A stretch of 64,000 bases of DNA from Engraulis encrasicolus (GCF_034702125.1 NC_085866.1:12303064-12367063), one strand, 5' to 3'; numbered from the stretch's first letter, positions 1 through 12,735 are shown. The notes: generated by a model not told the origin, from the letters alone. Numbers and translations are program-made.

Positions 1-1126
1 AATTGTGATAATGGACACCTCAAAAATATTAGACACTGGACCTTTCAAGCTGTAGCTTTTCTGAAGAGAGGTCTCTGATTAGGTAATGGAGATTATGGTG
101 GTGCATGTAGGTTGGACGTACAGTAGGCTACATACTGTACACATGAAAAGAATTAAGCCAATAGGAATTGATGGCAACGGTAATGCTGCGGTCACACCGC
201 TGGTGTTGAAAGAGCTAAAACGCTGCTGACTCCTGCCTGGAAAGCACAGGTTAGGGGCGTTGAACGAGGCAAAAGATTCAACCTGAAGCGTTCGACCAAG
301 AATCTCGACCAACCGAAGCTCGTGTTTAGAAAAATGTGAACATTCCATTGGCTGCCGCCTGACGGCCCGTTCCCACTTTGCCGGCGAGCGCATTGACGCC
401 GACGCCTTCAATTAATTTTCAATGGAAAGCGGCGATGCCCTCGCAAAGGCTTCTGGGATACGCGGCGCGGCTATTTTGACAGTTGATGCTCGTCAAAAAA
501 GTTGAGCGAGCTTCTACTTTATGCTAATCACTCGCGGCCAACGCGGAGCGTTATCCAATGATTGTTGAGTACATGAGGAATTCCCATGAAACCAAGGGCT
601 ATGTTTTGATGCTTAAAAGTAGTTTTATGACTGGTTATCATACATTTTAATGTAAGAGAATACACTACAAGAAACTATGAAGTGCAAGGTCTTTGTGCTT
701 ATTTTCAAAGGATTATGTACATTTTGACGACATTCAAAACTACGTGATGGCTATGAAATGTGTGAAGTAAACACATGTCCACAGTTAGGTAAGGGCAGAC
801 TTTGATGTTACTATCGCTGGTTAGCTTGCTTAATCGATATAAATGTGTAGAAAGACAGAAAGAGATATTCCTGTTCAGTGTACTCTGTCACGCCCCTGCA
901 TGTGCTCCGACAAGAAGCATTCAGTCAAAAAAGGGAGGTGCATCACGTTTATGAGCGTCAAATGGCCGTCAAAGTGGGAACAGGCCGTGACTCTAGACAC
1001 GGCTAGACACGGCTTTTAACGCTTCTGCCGCCTGCTCTCCCATACAAAGTCAATTACTTCCGCATCTTTCCACGCGTTCAACGCTGGCGGTGTGACTGTG
1101 TGGTAACGACCGTTGATGGCAACGGC
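1..1126. repeat. Old interspersed repeat with inverted segments; no gene
   Basis: The block at 171-225 (GATGGCAACGGT ... ACACCGCTGGTGTTGAA) is imperfectly inverted at 1070-1123 (GTTCAACGCTGGCGGTGTGA ... GATGGCAAC), suggesting the two ends of an old DNA transposon of ~950 bp. A duplicated word CTAGACACGG occurs at 993-1015. The short ORFs here carry no recognisable protein. Confidence 0.35.
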
Positions 1127-2624
1127 CAGGCCTGGACTGGGAGAACAAAACGGCCCAGGCATTTTTTGGGTCAGACCGGCCCCACATACCGGTAATTAGC
1201 TTAGCACCGCCATTAAATTGACGTAACTAATGTCTTCTGACGGAAAAAAACGTCTCTTTCAGGTACTAAAAAAACCCACCATACGTGCAGTGACTTCACG
1301 TTCCATTGTTTATTTAAAATGAATCTATGATTGGTCATGTAAGCTGGCAGAAAACCTGGAAGTTGAGAAAAGAGAGCCCCTAGCAGCTGGGGATGAACTG
1401 GCCTCATCTGCACTCTTCAGTCCAATCAGCTCCTTGGACACACACAAAGAGAGGCACATACCTATTCTAATGTTAGGCATATAGTCCTTCACTATTGGGT
1501 TTGGAGCGTCTTGCTTCAGAAGTAGTTAACTTCTGCCTCAACAGTCTGGCTTGAATAGACAAGAACAGAGGGATAAATTATTAACTACAAATAATACAAT
1601 ACTTAGACTCAATATCCAAATTTATATTTATTGGTAATCGGGTGTAAAGAAATCCTGCCCACTGTCCACCAACAAACTTTTTCTGAAGAAGGTTGGATGA
1701 CCGAAATGTTGAATTAAAGTTTGTTGGTGGAATAGACAGTGTGCAGGATTTCTTTACACTTGAATCACAACCCCACCAGCCCAACCACAGAGGTGTGCAA
1801 AACCGTCTTCTTGAAATATTTATTGATAGTAACAATAATGTGCTTAGTGGCTACTTACTGGCTTCTCTACAGAATCACCAACAGCACCATTCCACCACAA
1901 AGACAGCAATTAGCACATGCCAGTGAATATTTTGGCCTTAAAAATGAGCAGAATTTACAGGAGGAATAAAATGAAGTCTCAGGAATTAACCATAAAGTTT
2001 AACATTAATCTCCATGTAGCCTATCAAAACAAATCTATATATTTATCACATGGACTAGCATAGGCATATACTTACACATCTCCATTGGTACACATTCAAC
2101 TTGGAAAAGGAAAACCAAATGAATGAAATACAGTGCATTTTCTCTGAGACTTTGTCTTCCTCAGGATATAAAAGCACACCTCTGCTTCTATGTGTCATTG
2201 TTGTCGTAATGTACCTGGCAACTGAATATCATGCATACCTTTGGACAGAAGAGAATGTAAGCTTTCGAATGGTACCCCACATGTCCCAGTTCACAGCCAG
2301 TATGTCTACACCAATATGCATCAAAGAGTGTGTGAGAAAAAAACGATGCTTTGTTTCATGGGCGCGCTACGCGTTTTTTGCAGGGCTAGAGTCTATTATA
2401 TCTGAGGGGGCACCTGGGCTGGCATATCATATTTCTGGCAAGTGCAGCCCCCTGCCACCCCTTAGAACCGCCCTGGCCGAGGGCCGTCAAAATGACATCG
2501 TGGGCCGCAGGTCTCTTTTGTAAAAAAAAAACTTTTTTTTTTTTTTTAAGAGGGGCATCGGCCCTCGAGGGGCGTCGGCCCACCGGGAAAATGCCCGGTA
2601 TGCCATACTGCCAGTCCAGCCCTG
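1127..2624. mobile_element. hAT-type non-autonomous element, CAGGGCTGGACTGG family (1.5 kb)
   Basis: The left end CAGGCCTGGACTGGG is matched by the inverted right end CAGTCCAGCCCTG. The element is flanked by a perfect 8-bp direct repeat GCAACGGC (1119-1126 and 2625-2632). Eight-base target duplications are the hAT signature. No transposase ORF is visible inside, and a separate palindromic repeat sits at 1642-1759. Confidence 0.85.
1642..1759. repeat. Palindromic repeat with hammerhead-like loop (copy 1)
   Basis: The left arm 1642-1680 (starting GTGTAAAGAAATCCTGC) pairs with the right arm 1716-1759 (ending GCAGGATTTCTTTACAC). The loop 1683-1711 reads CTGAAGA-AGGTTGGATGACC-GAAAT. It resembles the hammerhead core CTGATGA-stem-GAAA with one core base changed, and is followed by TTAAA and CAGTGTGC. 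Confidence 0.6.
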
Positions 2625-2632
2625 GCAACGGC

Positions 2633-3003
2633 CACAGACCCTGATAATAAACACAGAACACAGGGATTTTAAACATTCATGATAAGACTTGTGAACACAT
2701 ATTGTGATAATGAACACCTAAAAATGTTTCAGGTGGACTAGACCTTAAAAGCAGGGGCTTTTTGTGCTGGGAGTGTGGTGGGGGTGGTGGTGGTGGTGGG
2801 GGGGTAGTGTGTTGGTTTGGTGTGTTGGGTATTTTGTTGTTTCTTCTTCTCTATAAATTGTTGCGCCGCTAATACTGTGCGTCACACAGGGCTGACAGAA
2901 ATTAATGGGCGCCCGTGGGAATAGAGAGCGGCTGCACTTTATCACTCCACTGAGCAGGACATCTGCTGGAAGGCAGGCGGGCACGCTGCGCCACTACTGC
3001 GAT
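2633..3003. other. No gene seen
   Basis: A G-rich/TTG-rich stretch (2770-2850) is followed by unremarkable sequence. No coding exon, RNA gene or complete repeat was recognised. Confidence 0.6.
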
Positions 3004-3198
3004 CAGGGTTGCCAGATGAAAATGATCATTTCCATCCCAAAAAAAGCCCACCTGGAAGCACTAAATCACACCCAATTTTAACTCAATCCTATTGATTTCT
3101 ATGGCCATAAATCTGCAGAAAAACCCACCAAAATGCCCTTTTACTCTTTTTTTTAATCCGCAGACGGTCATCCTAAGCAGCCCAATCTGGCAACACTG
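3004..3198. mobile_element. hAT-like MITE with CAGGGTTGCCAGAT / ATCTGGCAACACTG ends
   Basis: Inverted ends CAGGGTTGCCAGAT and ATCTGGCAACACTG bound a 195-bp element of the same family as 22063-22283. Flanking octamers ACTGCGAT and GTTGTGAT agree at five of eight positions, all differences being transitions, consistent with an older insertion. Confidence 0.6.
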
Positions 3199-6100
3199 GT
3201 TGTGATGCTGCAGCTGCTGCTGCTGCTGCGCTGTAGTCCAGCCGAGGCAACGTTTTAAAATGGATATAGCCAAACCCAACCTTGCGACATCGATTCACCG
3301 CTGCTGCTACTGCTGCTGCCCGCAAGACAACTACACGGAAACACTACACGTGAATGCACAATCGAGTACATGGAATTCATTACAGCACAGAGCACATACA
3401 TACTGCAAAACGTAAGGGCGATGAATCCATCTTGACATTAATTGATGAAAAAATTGTCAATTTGTACTCGACAGCAGAAATTACTTGAGTGCGTGTGTGA
3501 ACGTGTTACACGCATGGGGGGTATGTCGTTTTGCAGGCATATAATGACAAACATGTCCAACATACAGTACTGTATATAGCTTAAGCATGGCGGAGGTTTT
3601 TGTCTTGTTCTTTAGATAATGCCTGTAAAAACACAATTATTTTGAATCAAGTCAAGTCGGTTTTATTGTCAATTTCTTTGCATGCGCTGGTCATACAGGC
3701 AATATAAAAAAAATATTGGATAACAGAGAAAAGTACCACTGGGCCTTCTCTTCATGGTATGATGTTGGCCAGTCTATTCATTAGGATAGGATATATCTAC
3801 CACAGTGCTCCATATACATAGTGACAGTGTGTGGGCTATTGTATTCCAATGCACAAAGTACAATATGGCCATGGATTACACTTCCCTCCCTGCAAAATGC
3901 TATATGAATAGTCCATTATGTGATCGTCTGCATTTAGCATAAAGACTGGAAAAGGGTTTATATGGGGTTTCTAGATGTTTTATTCATATAATATTGTAAT
4001 GTGATAACACTGTAGGCCTACCTAACCCCAACCTGAAGTATATAATGTTTCATCATTGTTCATCACATTGTACTTTGTACCTAATTGATGTCAACACTAC
4101 CTTCTTATTGCTGCATTTAATAGAAAAAAGTCTGTTTTTCTCAACTATGCTGTGCGATGTTGGAGCTGAGATAAAAGACCATATGGTGAGAATGTTCCTA
4201 CAATTCTGTTTGCCAATATAATGACTAATAGCATACTAATTATTTAATATTTGGGCACACGCAACCCTCTGGTAATTCTTCTACATTCAGAATCCATGAC
4301 TACAGTATGTTTAAGGAGTGTACAACACATTGAAAAATATTCAATAATAAAAAACAAATTATGTACTATGAAGTCATGAAATATATTCTCTATATTCGTT
4401 GTTTCACTTTTATGAGTGAACAATGATATTCACCTTCATGAAAAAGCTGCACGTATCCTCAAAATACTCACACACAAAAAAAACAATACAACATCCAGAG
4501 TCATCCAAATGTAGCCTATCATCAGAACATTCCCATTCTCTCATCCCCTCCGGGCGGGGAGGGGTGGGGGATTAAGAATAGATATCTTGTCGGCCAAATC
4601 GTACCTGGCATCATGGACGCTCTGAATGCGAAAACCTGGCCAGCATCCACAAACAGGCACGCTTGTTGTTCCCACACTTCTGCATCTGTGTGGTGTCTTG
4701 CCAAAAAAAGAACACTAGCACTTTTTTCGCCCTAGCAATACTGGTGGATTGCGGTCTACAGGTGGCATGACACAAAAGGGAATTTGCATTTAATTAAGCA
4801 AATGGATCACAGTTTGACACCAGCTGATCAGCGGCTGAAGAGTCTGTTTGTTGTTTTCCCTCTCCATTATGGCTTCCCTGCTGAGGACTCAAACACCTGG
4901 CAAAAAGCCGTCCGAGGCGAGGCCTGCACAGCACACTCACTACCGACTGTACCACTCACCACCGGATGACTGCTCTCGCTCTCATCTCTACATGCTGTTG
5001 TCTTTTTGAATAGCTATTCCGCACATGGCTTCTTCTTCGGTAAAGTCCTGCTTACTAATCTGTCACTGGAGTGATGTGAGAAGAAGGCTACAAAACACAT
5101 AACACGTGTGCACTGCTCAGACATTCAGGTTAGGATTCAAAGACAAACATCCTTCATGTGACAATGGAAGTGGTGGCTGCCAGAACTCTAGAAGCAGTGT
5201 GAGGTACATCCTATGCATGACATTCTTCTACAGTGAAATACGGCATGGTAAAATGTTCTTATTAACAATGATTTTTAACCTACCAGATGTTTTTTTGCAG
5301 TTTGGAAGTATGTAATTTCATCTGCTTCCAGACATCCACATTATAATCACGATTACTGAATCAATTTATGCCAATTTGTCTTGGAGTCTCCGCCAATTTC
5401 CAAGACGTTTCTCCAACATTTGAATGATCTTTCGAGAGACCCAAGGTGACTCCAATTATCCAATAACCGAGCCATACCAAATCAGCTAAAGTCACACTGA
5501 CCTCCTTCCCATATAAACTTACTGGTCCTTAAATGAGACTTGAGAAAATGTTGAGCCACAAAGCCTTGCTAGGCCAGGCTAGACTAGGCCGGTGTAATTA
5601 CTCTTCCAATTGCTCTGATTGCCCTTTGGAGACCCCGGCCCTGTCCGTTTATGAGGAGCCTGCTCGTCACATGCCAGTGCCTTTGGTAATGGGGGCAGTG
5701 CTCTTTGGGTGCAGTGAGAAAACGGGAACATGGGGCTGAGTCATAAAAGAGCCGTGGCTGTTATGGAACAGGGGGAGATAAAAACGCCAAACGCCGCAAG
5801 GCAGGCCTGGGGAAGACCACCAGCTGAATGTTCTGGAAGCAGCACAGCATGTGAGCGTTCCATCGTGAAATGGAAGCAAGGTATATAGGTGATAACTTTT
5901 TTTAGGGGACTTTTAACTTAAAATGGCCTTGCTGTGATAATGTCACATTGGGAAGCTCAGCGCAGACCTGGGGTTGGGTGTTGCTGCTGCTGCTGCTGCT
6001 GCACAGGAATAGCTGTGTGTGTTGTGTACCCCCTAGACTCCCTGAGAGATGAAGTGTTCAGGCGTTTGGTGTTCTAGACATCTGATGATGGGGATATAAA

Positions 6101-6742
6101 TGGTGCCGTGTCAGTGAACAGCAAACACATCCCGCTTCCCTGGCACATTCATTTAAAAGTGCTTGTCTCCGAAGCTCAGCGATGCCATCTCTCCCCCGCC
6201 CGTATTTACACGTCAAAGCGGCCCAAGACGGGTTTTGTTTTTGCCAGCCAGCTCACTCGGCTCGGCTCGCTCAAGAGGAATGCTTTATTATTATTTAAAC
6301 CTTGTGCTGTCTCCTTTCCCATCTCTTTTTTTTCTTTCTTTCTGTGTTGCTGTTCGTTCCATCATTCACTTCCAGGAGCATCTCTCCACAGCAAAAGGCT
6401 TTGCGCTGGTGGCTGCCGGGACTGTCGTCAGCGTTGCTGTGGGAGAAAAACAGCTTACGCTCACAGTAGGGTCACTGCAGCATGAAAGCGGACAACTCCA
6501 ACCAGCACAGTCCCAAAAGACGAGCCAGAGCGAACGAAGTAAACAAAACATTGTCTAACACCCTAAACACAGCTCAGAAGACGTCGGCGTATGGCTGTTT
6601 TTTTATAGACCGCACGCACCACTCTGCATTCACTAAGTAGCAATTTACTTGCAAATGGAATGGAACCAAAATTGCAGCTGAGGTAGTGTGAGTCATGATG
6701 TAGCTGAGGTAGCACATGTTTTATTATCCTCAACTACAGATT
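3199..6742. other. No gene seen; short CTG runs and one retroelement-like tail
   Basis: CTG/CAG runs occur at 3205-3232 and 5982-6002. At 3648-3720 a TCAAGTCAAGTC / TTTTATTGTCAATTT stretch resembles the 3' end of a reverse-oriented interspersed element, but I cannot name it. The several 60-130 codon ORFs have no recognisable domain or splice context. Confidence 0.55.
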
Positions 6743-6757
6743 AAAAACTGTTCTATC

Positions 6758-6941
6758 TGTTTTGTTGGGGTTTTGTTGTGGATTATGTATGATTATATTG
6801 TCAATTAAGAACTATAACTGTACATTACATTCACTTGTTCCTGTGTTGCATTGTAAAAAAAAAACCTTGGAGAACAATTTTGTGAACTTGTATATTGTAA
6901 CTTATGAATTAAGTCTCCAATAAAAAACCTAATTTGGAAAA
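6758..6941 (+). mobile_element. 5'-truncated LINE-like 3' end with 15-bp TSD
   Basis: A 184-bp insert with AATAAA (about 6920) and an A-rich tail is flanked by a 15-bp direct repeat AAAAACTGTTCTATC (6743-6757 and 6942-6956). Tail, polyadenylation signal and long target duplication mark target-primed retrotransposition. The T/G-rich body looks like an L1-type 3' UTR, but the family is not certain. Confidence 0.7.
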
Positions 6942-7040
6942 AAAAACTGTTCTATCCTCCATCTTTGAAGTTTACACCGCCAGCCTTATACAGTAAATTC
7001 AAGACAAGGCTACAATTTAGTTATGGAAGTGTCTGTGGAA

Positions 7041-7131
7041 GATGTGTGATGAAGTTTCGATTTGGATCGAAACGTTGCCGTATGTTAAAATGAATTTAAG
7101 TATTTTTGGAGTTAATACACAGTGTGCAGAC
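7041..7131 (+). repeat. Hammerhead-like repeat (copy 2)
   Basis: GTGATGAAG (7046) is followed by TCGAAACGTTG (7067-7077), then TTAAAA (7085-7090), then CAGTGTGCAGAC (7120-7131). This is the same order of blocks as in the palindromic copies at 1642 and 51865, but long palindromic arms are not evident here. Confidence 0.5.
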
Positions 7132-8834
7132 CGCTTCATCACACTACCCACTACCTTTTGTCTGGCACCTGGACAACTACTTGTGGATGTGCGCACCCTA
7201 CCTCTAAACAACAGTGTCTGTTTACGAGCCATTCCAAGAAACATTTCAAGCCAGTCATCCTCCTGAAGCTATGACATATTGTACTGTTCATGCACAAGCA
7301 CACACAATCCATACGTTCAACAGGAGTCGCATCTTAATAACAGGGCTTATCTTACATACACATGACACAACACTGACAACTTGTCGATACAAACACTTAT
7401 CCTCACAAGAAAAAAAAAACACTTATCCTCAGAAGACAACTGGGGATTTTCTGCTCTGATAATTGCACATGCCTCCTAAGTGGATCAGAAACTTAGCAGC
7501 CACCACCAGGGAGCCACACCGCATCTTCTACTTCTACTTGTCTGTCGACTGATTGGCAACGTGAACGAGTTTGTTGTTTCCACGCGGCCTCCAGGCCTGG
7601 TGCGCTGGGAAACACACCTGTGCATAATCCACGAGGATTAGCGAACGTGTTATGCAAGCGCATTGTAGCCAACAACAGCATGAGGTACCGTAGGCTTATT
7701 GATGCAGCTATACCAAATTTGTGTGCAAGGTTTGCAAAAAGCACAGAACTGCTGAAAAGCAGTAAGCTAGCAAGCAGTAAGCTAATTTGGAGTACAGCAA
7801 CTGCATGACTCAGACACAAACACTGGGAGTTGCGCCACAGGCAGTTTATCATATACGGAGCCTACGTATTTCATGGTACAGTATGTTGTAGACAACTGAG
7901 GACAAATGTATCCTACACCTTACAACTATTTCTGGATGTACTGTATCGCATGTTGTTGTCATGAGTAATTGTGGAGTCTGGAATGTGTTGACTATTTTTT
8001 TTTATCAATTAGTGAATTGGGGTAATTGTTCAATTGGCCAACAAAATATTTGTTAGCATTTGCAAGGAAGTGTGCTGGTTCACTGGTACTTCTGGACCAT
8101 GGGTCTGTAGTGTCACATTCGATGCAAAACGTCTTCAATTTTATTCTGCAATAAGTATAAACCTGTGAAACAGTTATGTTTTACTCATATGACACAATGG
8201 ATTTTCTAACCCGATGCACTATACAGACAAGATTGCCACATATGTATATGTATACTGAAGCCTTGTAAGTGGCAGTCTCTCCCTACTATTGTTGGTCTTC
8301 TGAATCAAAGCTTGAATAATTACACTCCATGGTACTGCCTCAAAAGACCCTATATATGAATAAGAATCTTCAAAGACAGCCTATGAAAACGATACTGCTT
8401 TTGTGAGCACACTGGTGTTGGCACGGTGTTAGAGACAGTGGTACTCATTTGGGTGTAAGGAAGCACTGAAACATTGATGTTTGAAGGGACGCTGACAAAT
8501 TGCACACACGTTGCACATTTGTTCCGTTTTCTGAACAAGCTTGCTTTGATACCCATACCTGGATTTCATTTTTTTTAAACCATTATCATTTTCAATGTCC
8601 AAGTGAAATTTTTCATCTCACTGAGAGTATGATCAAATCCTAGGGAGAGTGGAGCCTGGGTTTCAGGAGCTCTTGTGGCAAAGAAAAATCGAGCCTTGGT
8701 CTTGACAAGACTGCATGGCTGTGCTCCATTCTTTAATTTCCACTCAATCATTTGAGCACGATGCTGGTTACGGTGCGTGCTTCACTAATCAGCACACTGG
8801 GAGGGATAATGTGGGGCGAGGCATGGTGCATGGG
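7132..8834. other. No gene seen
   Basis: The sequence is AT-rich and otherwise ordinary. ORFs at 7493-7852 and 7620-7808 lie on opposite strands of the same segment and resemble no protein I know. Confidence 0.55.
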
Positions 8835-9150
8835 GAGAGGAGAGTAGAGGAGAGCAGAGCAGAGGAGAGGAGAGGAGAGGAGAGGAGAGGAGAGGAGATG
8901 TGTGAAGAGGAGAAGAGCAGAATGGAGCAGAGAGGAGAGGAGAGGAGAGGAGAGGAGAGGAGAGGAGATGAGATGGAATGGAAAGGAAGGGAGGGGAAAG
9001 GAAGGGAGGGGAAGGGAAGGGAAGGGAAGGGAAGGGAAGGGAAGGGAAGGGAAGGGAAGGGAAGGGAAGGGAAGGGAAGAACAGGAGAGGAACCGAAAGG
9101 AAATGAAAAGAGAGGAGACGAGCCGAGAGGAGATAAGATGAGGCAAGAGG
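8835..9150 (+). repeat. Polypurine minisatellite (GGAGA)n / (GGGAA)n
   Basis: Over 300 bp of almost pure purine on the plus strand. GGAGA units at each side surround a central block of regular GGGAA units (about 8990-9077). The long ORFs in all frames here are products of the repeat and not genes. Confidence 0.95.
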
Positions 9151-9799
9151 AGAGGAGAGCAGAGGACACAAGACTAGACAAGAGGAGTGGAGAGGAGAGC
9201 AGAGGAGACCAATGCAGGATATATAACAACCCTCTTCTCTCCAGCCCAGGTCAGCCATTATGTGGTCTTTCAGGCATCAGTCATAACTAATGTTAGGTAA
9301 AGGAGGGAAGGTGATTTAGCAGTTAGCCATATTTTAACTCCAAAGGCTTGCTGTTAAACGAATAATACAACTCTATATACCTTTATGTCATACATACACT
9401 GTCATTGCATGCACTGTTCTCTCTTTTGCTCTCTCGCTCATACAGTATGCTCACATGTGCAGCGCAAGCACCACATGGAGTGCAGTTACATACAGGGAAT
9501 AATCCGATTTTAAGCGGGCAGTATTCAGTTTGCACAAGTCATATAAACTCTTAAGTTGCCGTATTCCAAATGTGGCCATATTCAGAGGGTATTGTAGGGG
9601 TACAGTACCATACACTCTTCCACACATGTGAATAGAATATTACAGAACTTGATCGAAAAACCAAATGCCGACAACATTCCGTTTGAAACATTACTCCCTA
9701 TTTGTAACTGCATTCATATACACTCTTATACCTCTCTTTTCTCCTTCTCGCTCTTCCTCTCCTTTCCTACCGCTGGCTCTGTCTGTAAGCATGCATGTG
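9151..9799. other. No gene seen
   Basis: A short GGAGA-rich continuation to about 9205 is followed by unremarkable sequence. Confidence 0.6.
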
Positions 9800-10010
9800 C
9801 AGGGCTGGACTGGCCATCTGGCATAACAGGCATTTCCCGGTGGGCCCTGCACCCTTGTGGGCCCCCATTTTATTTTATTTTTTACATTACTGAAAATAGG
9901 GGCCCACGAGGGTGCGGGGCCCACCGGTGAGTCAGTTCTCCGCCACTAATAATAATGAGGGGGCCCCTTAAATCCAAAAGTGCCCGGGCCCTATTAATCC
10001 CCCAGCCCTG
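9800..10010. mobile_element. hAT-type MITE, CAGGGCTGGACTGG family (211 bp)
   Basis: The left end CAGGGCTGGACTGGCC and right end CCCCAGCCCTG bound the element. It is flanked by a perfect 8-bp duplication TGCATGTG (9792-9799 and 10011-10018). Its interior (GGCATTTCCCGGTGGGCC) matches the outer parts of 61247-62047, making it a compact relative of that element. Confidence 0.9.
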
Positions 10011-10379
10011 TGCATGTGTACTCAAGTGTTTGAATGGCTGTGCGTGCCTGTTTTATAATACAAAGAAAGAGCTCTTAGACTTTTCAGCCTTGGCGATAAT
10101 TGCATGAGAGCAATGTGCATAATTAAAAGTACCTTCCCATTGTTGTTTGGTTGTGAAGGCTCTTAAAAGGCAGCCTTGAGAGCGGCACTTGAATCTTGTT
10201 TAGTGTTAACGTAACACAGTGCCCTTTCCAACTGTGTACTGTCTGTAAACCCACAGAGCTGGCGTTCAGTTCTGAGACGTCCCCCACCACATTATTTACA
10301 ATATTTATGTTGTAAACTATCTTCATCTTCCTATCATCTTCTGCCATTGTTTATCTGTAATTATTATATGGTTGTGACG

Positions 10380-10740
10380 TCATCTGTCGAATGCTCCATT
10401 CATTTCAACGGGGCTTCCCAACGTTCGGACGTCTGTTATTTTTCGATAACGGACGGGTTGGTCTATAACAGACCGCTGTCAATGGCAACAAGACTTTTCA
10501 CTGCTAAAGCGACTTTTCAACAAGACTCTAATCAGCTGCTGTGATAGACAGCACCCGTTGTCCTGGCTACCGCTGTCAATGGCAACAAGACGTTCACTGC
10601 TAAAGCCACTGGCTTGTATACAAGTCAGTGGCTAAAGCGAATGTTTCATATCACTCCGCAGGAGGTCCGGTCTTTTGTCACTAATCAGCTGCTGTGATAG
10701 ACAACACCTGTTGTCCTGGCTAGCCTACCTAGCTGTTGCC
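10380..10740. repeat. Complex repeat with internal duplications
   Basis: CTGTCAATGGCAACAAGAC occurs near 10476 and again near 10572. TAATCAGCTGCTGTGATAGA occurs near 10530 and near 10683, followed each time by a CACC..TTGTCCTGGCTA block. The two pairs have different spacing, so this is a rearranged repeat and not a simple tandem. Its origin is unknown. Confidence 0.55.
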
Positions 10741-10854
10741 TAGCGGTGTTCCACAACGGCACTGTTTTGTTTTGCGCAGCAACAATCTTAACATTAAATA
10801 GGTCTAAAGAAATGTCCCCGCATGTGTGAATCATTTAAGTATATCCATATAATA

Positions 10855-10985
10855 AGCGGGTTAACTTTCGGCGAGTCGGTCGCTTTGTGGAATAGCAGCA
10901 CTTCCGCTCCGCGTCGGGGTCTAAAGATTCTCTCTGTCGTGCTGCTATTCCACGGTAGCGACCTTCTCGCCGAACGTTAACCCTT
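10855..10985. mobile_element. Fold-back MITE with GGGTTAAC ends
   Basis: The left arm GGGTTAACTTTCGGCGAG ... GTGGAATAGCAGCAC pairs with the right arm GTGCTGCTATTCCAC ... CTCGCCGAACGTTAACCC. Each arm is about 45 bp with a short GC-rich spacer. The target duplication is unclear. Confidence 0.6.
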
Positions 10986-10989
10986 ACAT

Positions 10990-11522
10990 GATACCTGACC
11001 ATATTGCTCTTTATTCGGTTGTATTTAATTAGACAGGTAGGTGGCAGTTTACCAACGTGCCATCGAAAGGTCAACGCAATGAATCATTCAGACTGAAATA
11101 ACAAACATCCCGTTCCTTAGTTACAAAAAACAAATTCTGTACAGGAGGAGAAGACTATTTGCCATGTGTCCGTCCGTTACAACAAGAACATAGTTCCCTA
11201 GCCAAAAGCGGGCCAAGCAACAGTACCCCGAGCCAAATCTGTCATCTCGGGCGCAAAGTCGCATCCAGGCCACAGCGGGGGACCTGGCTCCGGCCCAGGG
11301 CCATATGGACGCGCCGAGAGCGGTACCGAGCGCCGGAACCACCGAAGGCCACCGCGCGGCGGACTCGGCTAAAGGGCGCAGGGGAAACAGCTGACATTCG
11401 CTGGGGTGGAGGAGCAAAGCAGAATGGTGGTGGAGGCCAGGCTGGGAAAAGGGGAATGGGGATGGGGATGGGTCAAAGAGTGGATTGGTGGAGCGATCCA
11501 ATCATTAGACCGCAGTTGTTAG
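10990..11522. other. GC-rich stretch without a recognisable gene
   Basis: About 11170-11470 is GC-rich with overlapping ORFs of 126 (minus) and 140 (plus) codons. Neither has a recognisable domain or a convincing splice signal. Confidence 0.45.
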
Positions 11523-11685
11523 CAGGGTTGGCGACGGGGAGGGTGGGGGGTGAAGGGGTCTGTTGTTCCGGGCCCAGGTAGAGAGGGGGCCCAAATTTGG
11601 GTCCTCATTACATTACATGTATTGGATGGGGGGGCCCTTTCAGATGACTTTGTCCTGGGCCTGGGCAAAGCTGTCAGCGGCCCTG
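11523..11685 (-). mobile_element. ~150-bp hAT-type MITE (GGCCGCTGACAGC family), copy 1
   Basis: The ends are CAGGGTTGGCGACGGGGAGG and GCTGTCAGCGGCCCTG, with the interior TTTCAGATGACTTTGTCCTGG shared (first 20 bases identical) with other copies. Flanking octamers GTTGTTAG and TTTGTTAA match at six positions. Confidence 0.8.
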
Positions 11686-12002
11686 TTTGTTAATCCGAGC
11701 CGGTGTTGTGTTGGGTATGTGTGTGTGCGTGTGTGTGTCGTTTGGTATGTGATTGATGGTACGGTCATGGCCGGGGGTTGAGTTCGTTAGGGCAAATGAA
11801 GATGCATGTTTTTTGGGAGGGCCGGACGGAGCAGCAGCCGTGACACATTTGTGGTTTTATGGGCCTCCAGATGGAAATATAATTACGGCGAGCTTGTTCA
11901 GAGTCTGGTCACAAGTGGCCACCGAAGATGACAGCACCTGTTAAGTGGACAAACTGTCTGACCGGTGTGTGTGCATGTTTGTCTGTTTGTGCGCTTGTGT
12001 GC

Positions 12003-12398
<396 letters not shown>

Positions 12399-12735
12399 CT
12401 TGTGTTTGTGTGTGTGTGTGTGCGTGTGTGCGTGCGTGTGTGCATGCGTGCGTGTGCATGCTATGATGACAGGTTCCTGGCATGTGCCCTCCCTCTCCTT
12501 AGAGGCAAACATGCTTGTTACAGAGAGGTCGCCTCATCAGTCTCCCGGTTTTCAGCCAGATCACATCTGCTGATTATGCTAATTCTGCCCTTCCCTACAG
12601 CTCACTCCTGCCTCGCTTTCCACAGATATGCTTTCAAACACAGGCATTGGCATGTATAAATTACCCCGACGACATAATGGTAATTGGGGGGTTGCTACCT
12701 TTCATTGGGGCTGTACTTCTGTTTATGGTCATCAT

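Noticed and set aside
8715..9290. ORFs of 79-191 codons in several frames
   Set aside because: Produced by the polypurine minisatellite; the translation is GREGK or LPFPS repeats.
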